34,908 bases of DNA from positions 1 to 34,908 of the forward strand of contig NZ_JARXYX010000056.1 of the NCBI RefSeq assembly GCF_029893585.1, written 5' to 3'. The position numbers were made by a program, and so were the translations under genes. This DNA comes from Streptomyces sp. LBL. GTDB taxonomy: Bacteria > Actinomycetota > Actinomycetes > Streptomycetales > Streptomycetaceae. Under the pieces are notes generated by a model. The model was not told where the DNA came from, did no database searches, and worked only from the letters and a program-made list of their open reading frames with translations. Shown here piece by piece: positions 23,410-33,625 of this stretch (positions within the stretch are counted from its first letter, which is position 1; each line of letters opens with the position of its first letter).

Positions 23410-25344
23410 TCAGGCCGGATTCACGGATGCGGCTTCCTGCGGTGCGAGACCCGACGGCATGTTTCGCGGGTCGCCGGGGCGAGGAACGTAGACGGGGGCA
23501 TCCGACTGGTAGAAGAGATCGATGTCGGCTTCCTCGCCGCCGACGATCAAGGTGTCCCACGCGCCGCCTTCCTGGAGCGTGCGCAGCGTGGCGGGATCCA
23601 ACGCCGAGAGGTGGCTGCGCAGTTCCTCGTCGGTGGGCATGCCGGGGAGGCGCGGCGCGAGCCGCGCGCGTATCGCACTCATTCTCTCCAACAGGGCGTC
23701 GAGGTGCGCCTGCTGAGACTCGGAGCCGTCGGCGGGAGCCGATTCCATACTGCGGGCGATGATGTCCTTGATGGCGTGGGTGGCGCCCTGTTCGTCGGTG
23801 GTGACCATGGCGTTCCAGGCCCGGCTCTTGTGCCGGTACTGAAGCATGGACATCGCCGCCTCGTGCCGGATGAAGTCGGCGTCACGCAGCGGCTTTCCCT
23901 GCCACGCTCGGCTGAGGGAGCGAGCGAGTGAAGTGGCGGAGGCGAGACCGCTGTTGAGGCCGCGGCCGGGCCAGAAGTGGATGGCGTTGGCCGCGTCGCC
24001 CAGCAGGAAGCCGTACATGCCGGGGCTCGTCGGGCTCGGGCGGGTCAGCTGCGCCGTGAACCGCGGGCGCTGCACCATGTCCAGTCGGAACGACGTGACC
24101 GCGGTGAGAGCGTCCTCGGCCATGCCGTACAGCTTCAGGCCCTCCCTGATCCGCTTCCACAGGGGCGAGCTGCGCAGCAGGGCGGGCAGGAAGAGGGTTC
24201 CGTGCGAGGGGCAGCGGAACTCGTTGTCCTCCTCACGGCTCATGACACAGGGACGAGCCGCGATGCACTCCTCGAAGACCTGGCGGACCGGGTCGATGCC
24301 GACGACGTTCTTGGCCTCCTCGCGGGTGAGGCGCATGTTCAAGAAGCCTTCGCCGCGAAGCGAGTTGAGAAGGAACCTGTTCTGCGACACGGTCAGCAGA
24401 ACGCTCATCGGGTCGGACAGCGGGGACTTCACCCGTAGCCCCAGCACCACGTCCTGCAGATGGTCGCCTTCGAGGGAGTAGATCGAGGCGTCGGCCGCGC
24501 CGAAGCGGTCGCTGTAGTGCTCCCGCGTACGGGACCGTCCGCCCTCGCAGACCACCAGGACGTGTTCCTGCGAGAGCCGGCCCTGGTGCTCCGACGGGTC
24601 GAACCGTTGCGGCACGAGCCGGATCGCGGTGCTCTTGTTCGCCAGCTCCAGCATGCGGTCCTCGATGTAGGCGATCCGGATGTTGCGGGGAGGCCGGCCC
24701 TCCACGGAGTCCGGTCCGACGGGCCACATCTCCGCGAAGTCACCTGAGTCGAACAGCGCCGACTGCATCTCCTCGGGCAGAGCGAGGTACTGTCGGCTCT
24801 GGATGGTCACGACCTGTTGACGGCGGGTGTTTCCGTGGGTCTCGTCCTTCCAGACCACAGAGGAGCCGTTCTTGATCCACCGGCTTTCGTAGATCTTGAT
24901 GGCGACCCGCCCGCGCAGCATGTTCTCCAGCATCAGCGCGAAGGCGAGGCCGACCGGACCCCCGCCGGTGATCGTGACGCGGAGCAGGCCGGGATCCGCG
25001 GATGCCCTGGCCCGGGGCATGTCGAGGAGAGAGAGGTCCATGACCGTCTCCATGGCGTCCTGCGACTCGAAGAGGAAGGTCTCCTCACCGATCCGGATGC
25101 GGTCGTCGGCACGCAGTACATGCCGTGTGACGCGCTGATCGTTGACGAAGGTGCCGTTGCGGCTGCGGTCGTACAGGACGAAGCCGGCGTCCTCCTCCAC
25201 GATTTCGGCGTGCAGACGGGAGGCACTGACACTGACGATCACGACACCGTTGTCGCTCTTGCGGCCGAACGTCAGAGGAGCGGCGCTCAGCACCACACTC
25301 TGACCAGTGAAGGGACCCGTTTGCCCCACGATGACCGATGGCAC
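23410..25344 (-). CDS. FHA-domain FAD-dependent monooxygenase-like flavoprotein
   Basis: 644 residues with two parts. Residues 1-95 are an FHA phosphothreonine-binding domain: GR (27-28), SRLHAE (42-47) and DRSRNGTFVN (59-68) keep the binding residues. Residues about 120-480 are a PHBH/MICAL-type FAD domain: TITGGGPVGLAFALMLE (dinucleotide motif) and GDAANAIHFWPGRGLNSG (FAD ribityl motif, about 449-466). A helical C-terminus follows; TTDEQGATHAIKDI recalls no known family. The start is GTG five bases after AGGAG. It lies 175 bases downstream of a Ser/Thr kinase gene, so the FHA domain probably docks on phosphothreonine of that kinase or its target, linking phosphorylation to a redox reaction. 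Substrate unknown; FHA fused to a monooxygenase is uncommon. Confidence 0.85.
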   Translation of the reverse strand: MPSVIVGQTGPFTGQSVVLSAAPLTFGRKSDNGVVIVSVSASRLHAEIVEEDAGFVLYDRSRNGTFVNDQRVTRHVLRADDRIRIGEETFLFESQDAMETVMDLSLLDMPRARASADPGLLRVTITGGGPVGLAFALMLENMLRGRVAIKIYESRWIKNGSSVVWKDETHGNTRRQQVVTIQSRQYLALPEEMQSALFDSGDFAEMWPVGPDSVEGRPPRNIRIAYIEDRMLELANKSTAIRLVPQRFDPSEHQGRLSQEHVLVVCEGGRSRTREHYSDRFGAADASIYSLEGDHLQDVVLGLRVKSPLSDPMSVLLTVSQNRFLLNSLRGEGFLNMRLTREEAKNVVGIDPVRQVFEECIAARPCVMSREEDNEFRCPSHGTLFLPALLRSSPLWKRIREGLKLYGMAEDALTAVTSFRLDMVQRPRFTAQLTRPSPTSPGMYGFLLGDAANAIHFWPGRGLNSGLASATSLARSLSRAWQGKPLRDADFIRHEAAMSMLQYRHKSRAWNAMVTTDEQGATHAIKDIIARSMESAPADGSESQQAHLDALLERMSAIRARLAPRLPGMPTDEELRSHLSALDPATLRTLQEGGAWDTLIVGGEEADIDLFYQSDAPVYVPRPGDPRNMPSGLAPQEAASVNPA

Positions 25345-25373
25345 TGCTACTCCTAGCGGACGACACTCAACAG

Positions 25374-25399
25374 GGAAAAAGAGGCCGCGTGATGCGGCT
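25374..25399 (-). terminator. Intrinsic terminator between kinase and flavoprotein genes
   Basis: On the minus strand GCCGC-ATCAC-GCGGC is followed by CTCTTTTTC. The 5-bp stem is short but GC-only and the T-run is clear. It would end most kinase transcripts about 120 bases after the stop, so the flavoprotein gene may have its own promoter or depend on read-through. Confidence 0.5.
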
Positions 25400-25519
25400 G
25401 ACTCGGCATGAGGACGAAGCTGTCACTCACGCGTGGGCGGACCCGGTCCGGTTCGACTCTTCCGAGACCCAACCGGCCGGAGGGCAGCGTGCCTGGACCC
25501 GGTCACGCGTTCCGAGCCG

Positions 25520-27274
<1,755 letters not shown>

Positions 27275-27889
27275 CGGGGCGATTCTTCCTTTCGTCATGC
27301 AAGCGGCTCGTCGGGGCGCGGATGTCGCCCTTGGACTATCGATTCCTGTGCACGACCGCCGTCGGCGGAACCGCTGCTCATCCACCGGATCGCAACCGGC
27401 GGCAGAGGTCTTCCACCTTCACTCGGTCACATGGCGCCTCGTGGCGCACCAGCAGTTCTTACGGCCGACCGGGCCGAGCAGTCCGCGGACGTAGTCCCGC
27501 ATCCGTCGCCGGGACTCCAACCGGGGGAAGCGGGCTCCGGTCCGTAGGAAGAGTTCTTCGAGTTCCAGGTCCCAAGCATTCGTTGGTACGTCGTGGATCA
27601 CGAGAACGGACCGCTCGTCGCGCAGTCACTACATGCGGCGCGGACACATGTTGGTGGGACGACCTGTCCAGGCCCGTCCCGCGCATGCCCAACCCCCGCT
27701 CACTCCCCACCGCCAGGCCGTTGGCCAAGAGAAATACAGAAGTCCGGCTGGAGTACTAGCGACTGCTGCCCGGGGCTATTCCTGAGAGGCGTTCGGGTCG
27801 CGCAGCGGGCGCACGTGCCGTCGCCTTGCGCCTGCGCCCCCTTTCGGGAGCCGTGGGCGCCTGAGAGTCCTCTTGCGAACCGGCTACTG
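27275..27889. other. Gene-poor gap holding an IS701 fragment
   Basis: Between the kinase and the acyl-CoA-dehydrogenase-like gene there is no intact gene. It should contain the kinase promoter, which is not identified. The only recognisable coding trace is the IS701 fragment at 27455-27601. Confidence 0.5.
27455..27601 (-). pseudogene. IS701-family transposase N-terminal fragment
   Basis: The frame from the ATG at 27601 gives WDLELEELFLRTGARFPRLE then SRRRMRDYVRGLLGPVGRKN, the hallmark start of actinobacterial IS701 transposases. After KN the sequence diverges and stops. No other part of the gene is present. Confidence 0.7.
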
Positions 27890-29131
27890 CTACTGCCCGT
27901 TGAACCCCAAAAGGATCCGGGCGTACTGTTCACGGTCGATTTCTGTGATGAACGTGGGGTGGCGGGTCGCCGTGCCCAGATCGCGCCAGATCCTCTGGGC
28001 CGGGCTGGATTCAGCGAACTGGCTCGCGCCGCCGACGTCGAGCAGTTTGTCGACGGCGTGACGGATGTGTCGTGCGGCGATGCCGGCGTCGATACGGATG
28101 CGGGCGACGGCGAGGGGGCTCATCTGCGTTCCCGTGCGGGTGGCCAGGTCGACGGCACGGGCAGACCGCGCCGCGTGGAGGACCGCGCTGTCGATGAGCA
28201 GGGCGGCGTCGGCGATGTTCGCCTGAACGCCCGGGGCGTCGATCGCCCGCGCGTGCAGTTTCACCGAAGAGGCCAGAGGCCTGCCCTCAGCCAGTTTCGC
28301 CACGACGTGGTCGTACACCGCCATGCCCATCCCCAGCACCGGTGCGGCCAGCGCGCCGGCCAGGCCCTGCGGTCTGGGTACGGGTGCCAACGCCTGAGTG
28401 TTGTCCCGGGCCGCGGCTGCGGCCTGGGACATCAGCACAACCTGTTCCTTGGGTACGAAGACCTCCTCGGCACGGATCGTGTCGCTGCCCGTGCCGCGCA
28501 TCCCCGTCATGTGCCAAGTGTCCTCAACCGACAGCTCACTCATCGGGACCAGTGCGACACCGCGGTCCGGGGCGGGCCCCTCCGCCTGGGCTACGACGTC
28601 GAGGATCGCCCACGTGGCATGGTGCGCGCCCGAAGCCCAGCCCCAACGACCGGTGAGCACGTACCCGCCGTCAGCCTCACGCACGGGTACGGCGCCGGTG
28701 GACGAGCCGCACACGGTCGCGTCGGGGTCCTGGCTCCAGACGCGGTGCCGCACCTCGTCGGGGTAAAGCCACAGGGCGATGGCCGCGCTGTAGTACACCA
28801 CCAGCACCCAGGAGGTCGACGGGCAGCCTCGGCCCACTTCCGCGGCGATGGCCGTCGCCGCACGCGCGCCCACCTGGTGGCCTCCGTAAGACTGGGGCGT
28901 GGCGAGACGCAGGAGACCTGCATTGCGCAGGGCATCGATGTTGTCCTCGGGAAGCCTGCTCGTGGCATCCGCCTTCTCCGCGTTGGCGCTCAGGGCGGGT
29001 ATCAGCGACGCCGCCGCCGAGACGAGTTGCGCCTCCTCGGCCGTGAGGTCGAAGACAAGCGGGTCCAGCCGATCGTTGAGGGCGGCGGAGCGACCTGCCG
29101 TCTCCCCTTGCCCGAGCGTGCTGTTGGCCAT
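27890..29131 (-). CDS. Acyl-CoA dehydrogenase-fold flavoenzyme (hydroxylase-like)
   Basis: 413 residues from the ATG at 29131, which follows AAGGA; the longer frame to 29206 covers the promoter. The fold is acyl-CoA dehydrogenase: N-terminal helices (EDNIDALRNAGLLRLATPQ, YGGHQVG), beta domain (GGYVLTGRWGWASGAHHATW, TGMRGTGSDTIRAEEVFV) and C-terminal helices (DVGGASQFAESSPAQRIWRD). The sequence GRWGWASGAHHATWAI and the absence of a clear catalytic Glu point to the flavin-dependent hydroxylase branch (HsaA/HpaB-like group) rather than beta-oxidation. Such enzymes hydroxylate aromatics with FMNH2 supplied by a reductase, and no reductase is adjacent. It is divergent from a TetR gene. Confidence 0.82.
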   Translation of the reverse strand: MANSTLGQGETAGRSAALNDRLDPLVFDLTAEEAQLVSAAASLIPALSANAEKADATSRLPEDNIDALRNAGLLRLATPQSYGGHQVGARAATAIAAEVGRGCPSTSWVLVVYYSAAIALWLYPDEVRHRVWSQDPDATVCGSSTGAVPVREADGGYVLTGRWGWASGAHHATWAILDVVAQAEGPAPDRGVALVPMSELSVEDTWHMTGMRGTGSDTIRAEEVFVPKEQVVLMSQAAAAARDNTQALAPVPRPQGLAGALAAPVLGMGMAVYDHVVAKLAEGRPLASSVKLHARAIDAPGVQANIADAALLIDSAVLHAARSARAVDLATRTGTQMSPLAVARIRIDAGIAARHIRHAVDKLLDVGGASQFAESSPAQRIWRDLGTATRHPTFITEIDREQYARILLGFNGQ

Positions 29132-29221
29132 GGTGAGTCCTTCTAGTGACGTACTACTGACGATGTTCTGTGCACAGCTTTCCGGATGGCGTCGGAACGA
29201 CGGCATCCGGAAACTGTATCC

Positions 29222-29248
29222 CGTTTCTGGAACTCAGTTCCGTGAACG
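29222..29248. promoter_or_regulatory. TetR operator between flavoenzyme and tetR
   Basis: CGTTTCTGGAAC-TCA-GTTCCGTGAACG: inverted repeat with GGAAC/GTTCC perfect at the centre and CGTT/AACG outside (9 of 12 pairs). It lies 20 bases before the tetR ATG. Confidence 0.6.
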
Positions 29249-29268
29249 GAGTGTAGTACCGTTGAGGT

Positions 29269-29877
29269 ATGGCTGGGTCAGCGGTACAGGACGGGCGTCG
29301 GCCCGGGGCGCGTGAGCTCGCACGACGAGCCCTGAAGGCACAGGTGCGCGAGATGGCACTGGACCTGTTCCTGGAAAACGGCTACGAGCAGACCACGATT
29401 GATGACATTTGCGCCGTCGCCGGCATTTCGCGCAGCACCTTCTTCCGCTCCTTCCCGTCCAAGGAAGACGTCTTCGCGAGCACCACCTCGGCAGCCCCCC
29501 AGGAGCTACTCGATGCCCTGCGGCAACGGCCCGACGACGAGACTCCGTGGACCGCACTGCGCCATGCGCTGGATCCGCTCATCGCGCACTACGCCGCAAC
29601 GTCCGAACGCGCGCGGCAGCTGGCCGAGATCGCCAGAACCGTTCCCGCACTCGCGACGTACCATCAGCACAAGCTGAAGAGTTGGCAGCAGTTGCTGGCA
29701 CCCGAGGTCGCCCGGCGCCTTGGCGTGGATCCGGACGACGCAACCGACCCCCGGCCCCACGCTTTGATCGCGTCCGCTTACGCCTGCCTCGAAGCCGCCG
29801 TCGAAGTCTGGATCGCCGGCCATGGCACACACCAACTGACGCCACTCCTCCACCGTGCGATGGCTGCCGTCGGCTGA
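29269..29877 (+). CDS. TetR-family regulator
   Basis: 202 residues. The HTH is VREMALDLFLENGYEQTTI, DDICAVAGISRSTFFRSFPSKEDVF (DDICAVAGISRSTFFRSF). The C-domain YHQHKLKSWQQLLAPEVARR resembles the TetR_C_17/MftR-like group. The ATG has only a weak ribosome-binding site (GAGG almost touching), so a short leader or leaderless start is possible. It is divergent from the acyl-CoA-dehydrogenase-like enzyme; the shared operator suggests it represses that gene. It ends 36 bases before the IS110 gene, convergent. Confidence 0.88.
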   Translation: MAGSAVQDGRRPGARELARRALKAQVREMALDLFLENGYEQTTIDDICAVAGISRSTFFRSFPSKEDVFASTTSAAPQELLDALRQRPDDETPWTALRHALDPLIAHYAATSERARQLAEIARTVPALATYHQHKLKSWQQLLAPEVARRLGVDPDDATDPRPHALIASAYACLEAAVEVWIAGHGTHQLTPLLHRAMAAVG

Positions 29878-29913
29878 TTCGAAAATAGCCACCGGGCTGT
29901 CGTAACCCGCAGG

Positions 29914-31152
29914 TCAGGCAGCTCCTTCTGTTTGAAGGGTCACTTGGTAGCCGAGTTGGTTGAGCTGGCTCACCATCCGTCGGGTCTGCCTGGCGCGGCC
30001 GGTGCGTTCGATGAAGTACTGGCCGCCGAGATCTGCGTACTGGGTGTCGTGGGTGAGCATGTGCCAGACCCCGACGAGGATCGAGTGCTGGAGGGCGACC
30101 AGGGCGCGTTTCTTGCCGCGGCGGGCAACGAGCCGTCGGTAGCGGGCGGCGAGACAGGTGTCCTTGGTGCGGGAGGCGGAGACGGCGGCCTGGCCGAGCG
30201 CCGCTTTGAGCCAGGGGTCTCCGTGGCGGGTCTTGCCGCTGCCGCTTCTGTCGCCGGACTGATGGTTGCCCGGGCAGACACCCGCCCACGAGGCCAGGTC
30301 GGCCGCGCTGGGGAAGCGGGCGATGTCGGCGCCGATCTCGGCGAGGATCACCTGGGCGGCGCGGGCCTCGACGCCGGGGATCGTCACGAGGAGGTCGATG
30401 CGGCGGCGAAAGGGTCGCAGCATCACCTCCAAATGCTCGCTCAGCTTGGTTTCGGTGGCGGTGCAGGACGCGATCCGGTCCAGCATCGCCCGTGCCAGGA
30501 ACGCGTGGTGAGCGGTGAAGTTCCCGGTCAGCGCCTCGACGAGGGCGTCGGTCTTGCGGCGCATGCTGCCTTTGGCCAGATCGGCCAGGACGTGCGGGTC
30601 ACGCTCGCCGGCGATCAGGGATTCGAGCATGGCCCGGCCGGAGACGCCCAGGAGGTTGGACACGGTGGAGGACAGCTTGATGCCGGTGTCCTCCAGCAGC
30701 TTCTCCAGCCGCTAGGTCTCACGGGTGCGCTCGCGGATGACCTCGGTGCGGTAACGGGTGACGTCCCGCAGCTGCCGGATCGGTTCCGGCGGCACGAAGC
30801 TGGGGCGGACCAGTCCGTGCTCGACGAGTCTGGCGATCCACTCGGAGTCTTTGACGTCGGTCTTGCGGCCGGGCACCGACTTCATGTGCCGGGCGTTGAG
30901 CAGCCAGCACTCCACATCGTGTTCCAGCAGGTAGAAAACGGGTTTCCAGTAGACACCGGTGGCTTCCATGCCGACCAAGGTGATGCCTTCGGCGACCAGC
31001 CAGTCCCGCATGGCCAGCAGTCCGGCGGTCACCGCGGAGAAGGTCCGCACCTCGCTGCGGCGCCGCTTGCCGGTGCTGGGCACACGGATGCACACCTTCA
31101 CGTCCACCTTGCTGATATCGATCCCCGCCACGCGTTCGTGGATCACTTCCAT
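29914..31152 (-). pseudogene. IS110-family transposase with in-frame amber codon
   Basis: A single frame of 413 codons interrupted by TAG at 30712-30714. The N-terminal DEDD RuvC-like part keeps its residues: D in AGIDISKVDVKV, E in VGMEATGVYWKPV, and both D in KTDVKDSEWIARLVEHG. After the stop the frame continues RLEKLLEDTGIKLSSTVSNL, followed by the transposase_20 domain (LVTIPGVEARAAQVILAEIG, FPSAADLASWAGVCPGNHQS). The context RERTRET-stop-RLEKLL points to CAG changed to TAG. The serine domain would be cut off, so the element is probably dead unless suppressed. An internal start (30663) could express the C-terminal half. Confidence 0.85.
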
Positions 31153-31388
31153 CCCGTCGGCACCCCCTCCGGTCGTCGGCCGCGGACACGCGACCGTCCG
31201 GCGGGGGTCCGTCAGGCGGAAGAGTCTGATTCACGTGCTCAGGGCAACACATCCGGGTGCCTGTCGGTGGACCCCCAGCGTCCTACTGACACACGGGCTC
31301 GGAACGCACCAAGGCGACACGACGTCAGCCGGACGGCCACGCACCGATTTTCACGCACACAGGGTGTCGCCGTCAGGCGACCGGACTA
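31153..31388 (-). ncRNA. Candidate IS110 bridge-RNA region
   Basis: About 235 bases without a protein gene lie directly upstream of the IS110 transposase start. In IS110 elements the non-coding end before the gene encodes a structured bridge RNA that selects donor and target. Short inverted stretches exist here, but no structure could be folded by eye. The assignment rests only on position and family knowledge. Confidence 0.3.
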
Positions 31389-31468
31389 CTGACACGTCGT
31401 AATCCTTCAGTCGGTACAGCACGGCCCCCTGACACGTCGTAATCCTTCAGTCGGTACAGCACGGCCCC
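31389..31468 (+). repeat. Perfect 40-bp tandem duplication
   Basis: Units at 31389-31428 and 31429-31468 are identical; each begins CTGACACGTCGTAATCCTTC. They lie within the IS5 fragment. Because 40 is not a multiple of three the duplication shifts the frame. It looks recent. Confidence 0.9.
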
Positions 31469-31714
31469 CTGCAGTCGGCTCCAGACTCCGGGCTTCGACC
31501 AGATCAGGAACCGGCGGTGAGCCGTCGAATTCGATATCCCGAAGCACGGCGGAGGGTGGTGCCAGGCACACGCGCTCACCGGGACGTAGACGATCGCCGC
31601 ATACAGGGTCTCATCAGGTGTGTCCTGTGTTCCGCCGCCGTGCGACCGCACCCTGGACGGAGGGATCAGCGGCTTCGTGATTTCCGACGGCCCGTCCGGA
31701 ACGGGGACTGTCAA
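31389..31714 (-). pseudogene. IS5-family transposase N-terminal fragment
   Basis: The frame gives PPSRVRSHGGGTQDTPDETL, YAAIVYVPVSACAW, CFGISNSTAHRRFLIWSKPG and VWSRLQGAVLYRL, matching the first ORF of IS5-group elements. It diverges at KDYDVS, where the 40-bp duplication begins. The usual start is also lost. Not functional. Confidence 0.75.
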
Positions 31715-31757
31715 ACGAGTGGCCCTGTCTCGCTTTCGGTGGTGACTGAGAGTGCTG

Positions 31758-31862
31758 CTATCCGAGGAGGATGCGGTGGCGAAGCAGAGCGAAGCCTGCT
31801 CGTCCGTGCATCTGGCGCGCGATGCGCTTGGTCTTGGAAGCGGTTGTCTTTCCGGATGTGAG
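31758..31862 (-). pseudogene. ISL3-like transposase C-terminal fragment
   Basis: KTKRIARQMHGRAGFALL then RHRILLG and a stop is the typical end of ISL3-family transposases. Only about 35 residues remain. Confidence 0.6.
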
Positions 31863-31952
31863 CATTGAGTTTCCGCTGTTCAGGCATGGGTTCGGTGTCG
31901 CCGCGGGAGAGTTCGGGCGATCAGTTCGTTCTCGGTGATGCGGAGATGACCG

Positions 31953-32489
31953 ATGCCATCGGTGATGGGGTTGCTGGAGGAGCGGGAGGCGGCTGCTCGG
32001 GTGCGGGCGGAGGAGCTTCGCGCGGAGATGGAGCGGATCACGGCTGAACTCGCTGATGCGGAGGTGGTGCTGGAGCGGCGGTTGATCGCGCGGACGGAGC
32101 TCGCCGAGGCCCTGGCTGCTGGAGGCGAAGAGACGCGGTCGTCCACTGCCGGTGTGCAGGCGGCGCCGGCCGTGAGCGAGAAGGCCCCGCACCCGGTTGC
32201 GGGGTCCGTCGTGCCGCGCTGGCACGAGACGGCGACGGTGGACGCGCTCGCGTTGGACTACCGGCGGATCGTCGAGCTGGTGGAATCCGGTGCGGGTGGC
32301 AACGAGGGGATCTCAGCGAAGCGGCTCACCGCCGGGCTTCAGTTGGAGCTGGTGCCCGCGAAGATCGAGGGGGTACGGTCCAAGGCGAGGCGGCTGGCCG
32401 AGCGGGGCTGGCTGACGGCGTCGCCGTCGGGCCGGTTCAGAAGCTGTGTCACATCTGGTGATCTAGGCACTCCGTGCCTGACGGGCTGA
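31953..32489 (+). CDS. Coiled-coil protein with C-terminal winged-helix-like segment
   Basis: 178 residues. Residues 5-50 form a charged coiled coil (LLEEREAAARVRAEELRAEM, AELADAEVVLERRL). After a loose linker, residues 95-165 (DYRRIVELVESG, ISAKRLTAGLQLELVPAKIE, RSKARRLAERGWL) look like a winged helix. Similar small proteins of unknown role are common beside transposase remnants in Streptomyces. GGAG lies seven bases before the ATG. The last dozen residues (after PSGRF) look like read-through into other DNA, so the natural C-terminus may be cut. Function unknown. Confidence 0.6.
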   Translation: MPSVMGLLEEREAAARVRAEELRAEMERITAELADAEVVLERRLIARTELAEALAAGGEETRSSTAGVQAAPAVSEKAPHPVAGSVVPRWHETATVDALALDYRRIVELVESGAGGNEGISAKRLTAGLQLELVPAKIEGVRSKARRLAERGWLTASPSGRFRSCVTSGDLGTPCLTG

Positions 32490-33086
32490 GCCCGATCGCC
32501 GCCATCACGCTGATGAGCCGTCGGCTCACTCGCCAGCCCGCCTGTCCGGACTCGGCACTCCCGCGGACAGAACCAGCTCTCCAGGCGGCGTGACCGCAGA
32601 GTCGAGGTGTTGGGACCATCCAGCTCGGGCTTCGACCGCCGTCCTCACCGACGGCCGCAAGAACTTCGTCATTTACCCACCGCACATGCAGCCGACGAAG
32701 TACCCGCGCCGGGCGTAGGTGAGGTGGTACAACGCCGGAACGTGTTCATCGGCCATCCGCTGGGAGTGCCCAGCACGCCGCCCACCCTCCTATAACCCGC
32801 GGAAGTGCTGCTCAGCATCTCTGGCGTCCACAGCCCCCCTGCTCCCAGGCGAACTGCTTGGCTGCGGCGTCATCGACGAACGGGGTCCTCAGGATCCCGC
32901 CACAGCGCGGCCAGTCACAGCAGAAGACACGCACCTTGACCATGACCATGACCCGCAGATTAGCGACGGCCAGCGGACACAGTCAGGGACGGCAGCCTGC
33001 TGGCCGCGCGGGTGCCGTGCATGGACCGCGCCACGTTGCAGGACGCTGCTGCCAGAGGCGGCAGGTGATGTGCACGGATCGGACTG
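32490..33086. other. No gene recognised
   Basis: A small hairpin AGGCAC-TCC-GTGCCT (32465-32479) lies just before this gap. One short coding-like tail ends at the TAG near 32719 (AVLTDGRKNFVIYPPHMQP then TKYPRRA) but has no start or family. The remainder shows no codon bias or repeat that can be supported; it looks like decayed mobile DNA. Confidence 0.45.
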
Positions 33087-33518
33087 TCAGAGGGCACGTT
33101 CAGCTTGGGCCGTCCCGTGGTCGTGAGATGGTCCGGGTTCTGCGTCGTAGTCGGCTTGTGCCGCTCGGATGGTCGAGGCGTGTTCGACGGTCCAGTCGTA
33201 GAGCCTTCCGAATGGTTCGAGCAGTGATTCACCGAGGGGGGTGAGGGCGTATTCGACGCCGATCGGGGATGTGGGGATGACGCGGCGGGTGATCATGCCG
33301 TTGCGCTCCAGACGTCGGAGCGTCTGGGTGAGGACGCGCTGGGTCACCCCGGCGAGTCGGCGCTTGATCTCGTTGAACCGGGTCGGCTGCTGGAGCACTG
33401 CGAGGGCCATCATGGACCATTTGTCGGCGATCTGATCGAGGATCGGTCGGCTGGGGCAATCCACGGCGAACAGCACGCTCTGATCACCGTGCGCCGTGTA
33501 GGGGGTGGTATCAGTCAT
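33087..33518 (-). CDS. HxlR-family transcriptional regulator
   Basis: 143 residues from the ATG at 33518, with GGAGG eleven bases upstream. The core CPSRPILDQIADKWSMMALA, RFNEIKRRLAGVTQRVLTQT, LRRLERNGMITRRVIPTSP and VEYALTPLGESLLEPF is the complete HxlR winged helix, and the cysteine before PSRPIL is the conserved redox/electrophile-sensing position. HxlR proteins control detoxification genes in response to aldehydes, quinones or thiol stress. It is divergent from an enoyl-CoA hydratase-like gene. Confidence 0.9.
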   Translation of the reverse strand: MTDTTPYTAHGDQSVLFAVDCPSRPILDQIADKWSMMALAVLQQPTRFNEIKRRLAGVTQRVLTQTLRRLERNGMITRRVIPTSPIGVEYALTPLGESLLEPFGRLYDWTVEHASTIRAAQADYDAEPGPSHDHGTAQAERAL

Positions 33519-33563
33519 GCGCTCTAGGTCCTCCAAAGTGCGTTCTAGACGACGTCTGCGCGC

Positions 33564-33610
33564 TAACGCAGTATGGGTATGCATCGCAAACCTACATGCT
33601 TAACGCATAC
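33564..33610. promoter_or_regulatory. Candidate HxlR binding repeats
   Basis: TAACGCAGTATG (33564-33575) and TAACGCATAC (33601-33610) are direct repeats 37 bp apart in the gap between the divergent hxlR and hydratase genes. The second lies just upstream of the hydratase ribosome-binding site. Confidence 0.45.
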
Positions 33611-33625
33611 TCACGAAAGGCCCTC

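Noticed and set aside
31389..31468. CRISPR array
   Set aside because: Only two directly adjoining 40-bp units with no spacers, inside a transposase fragment.
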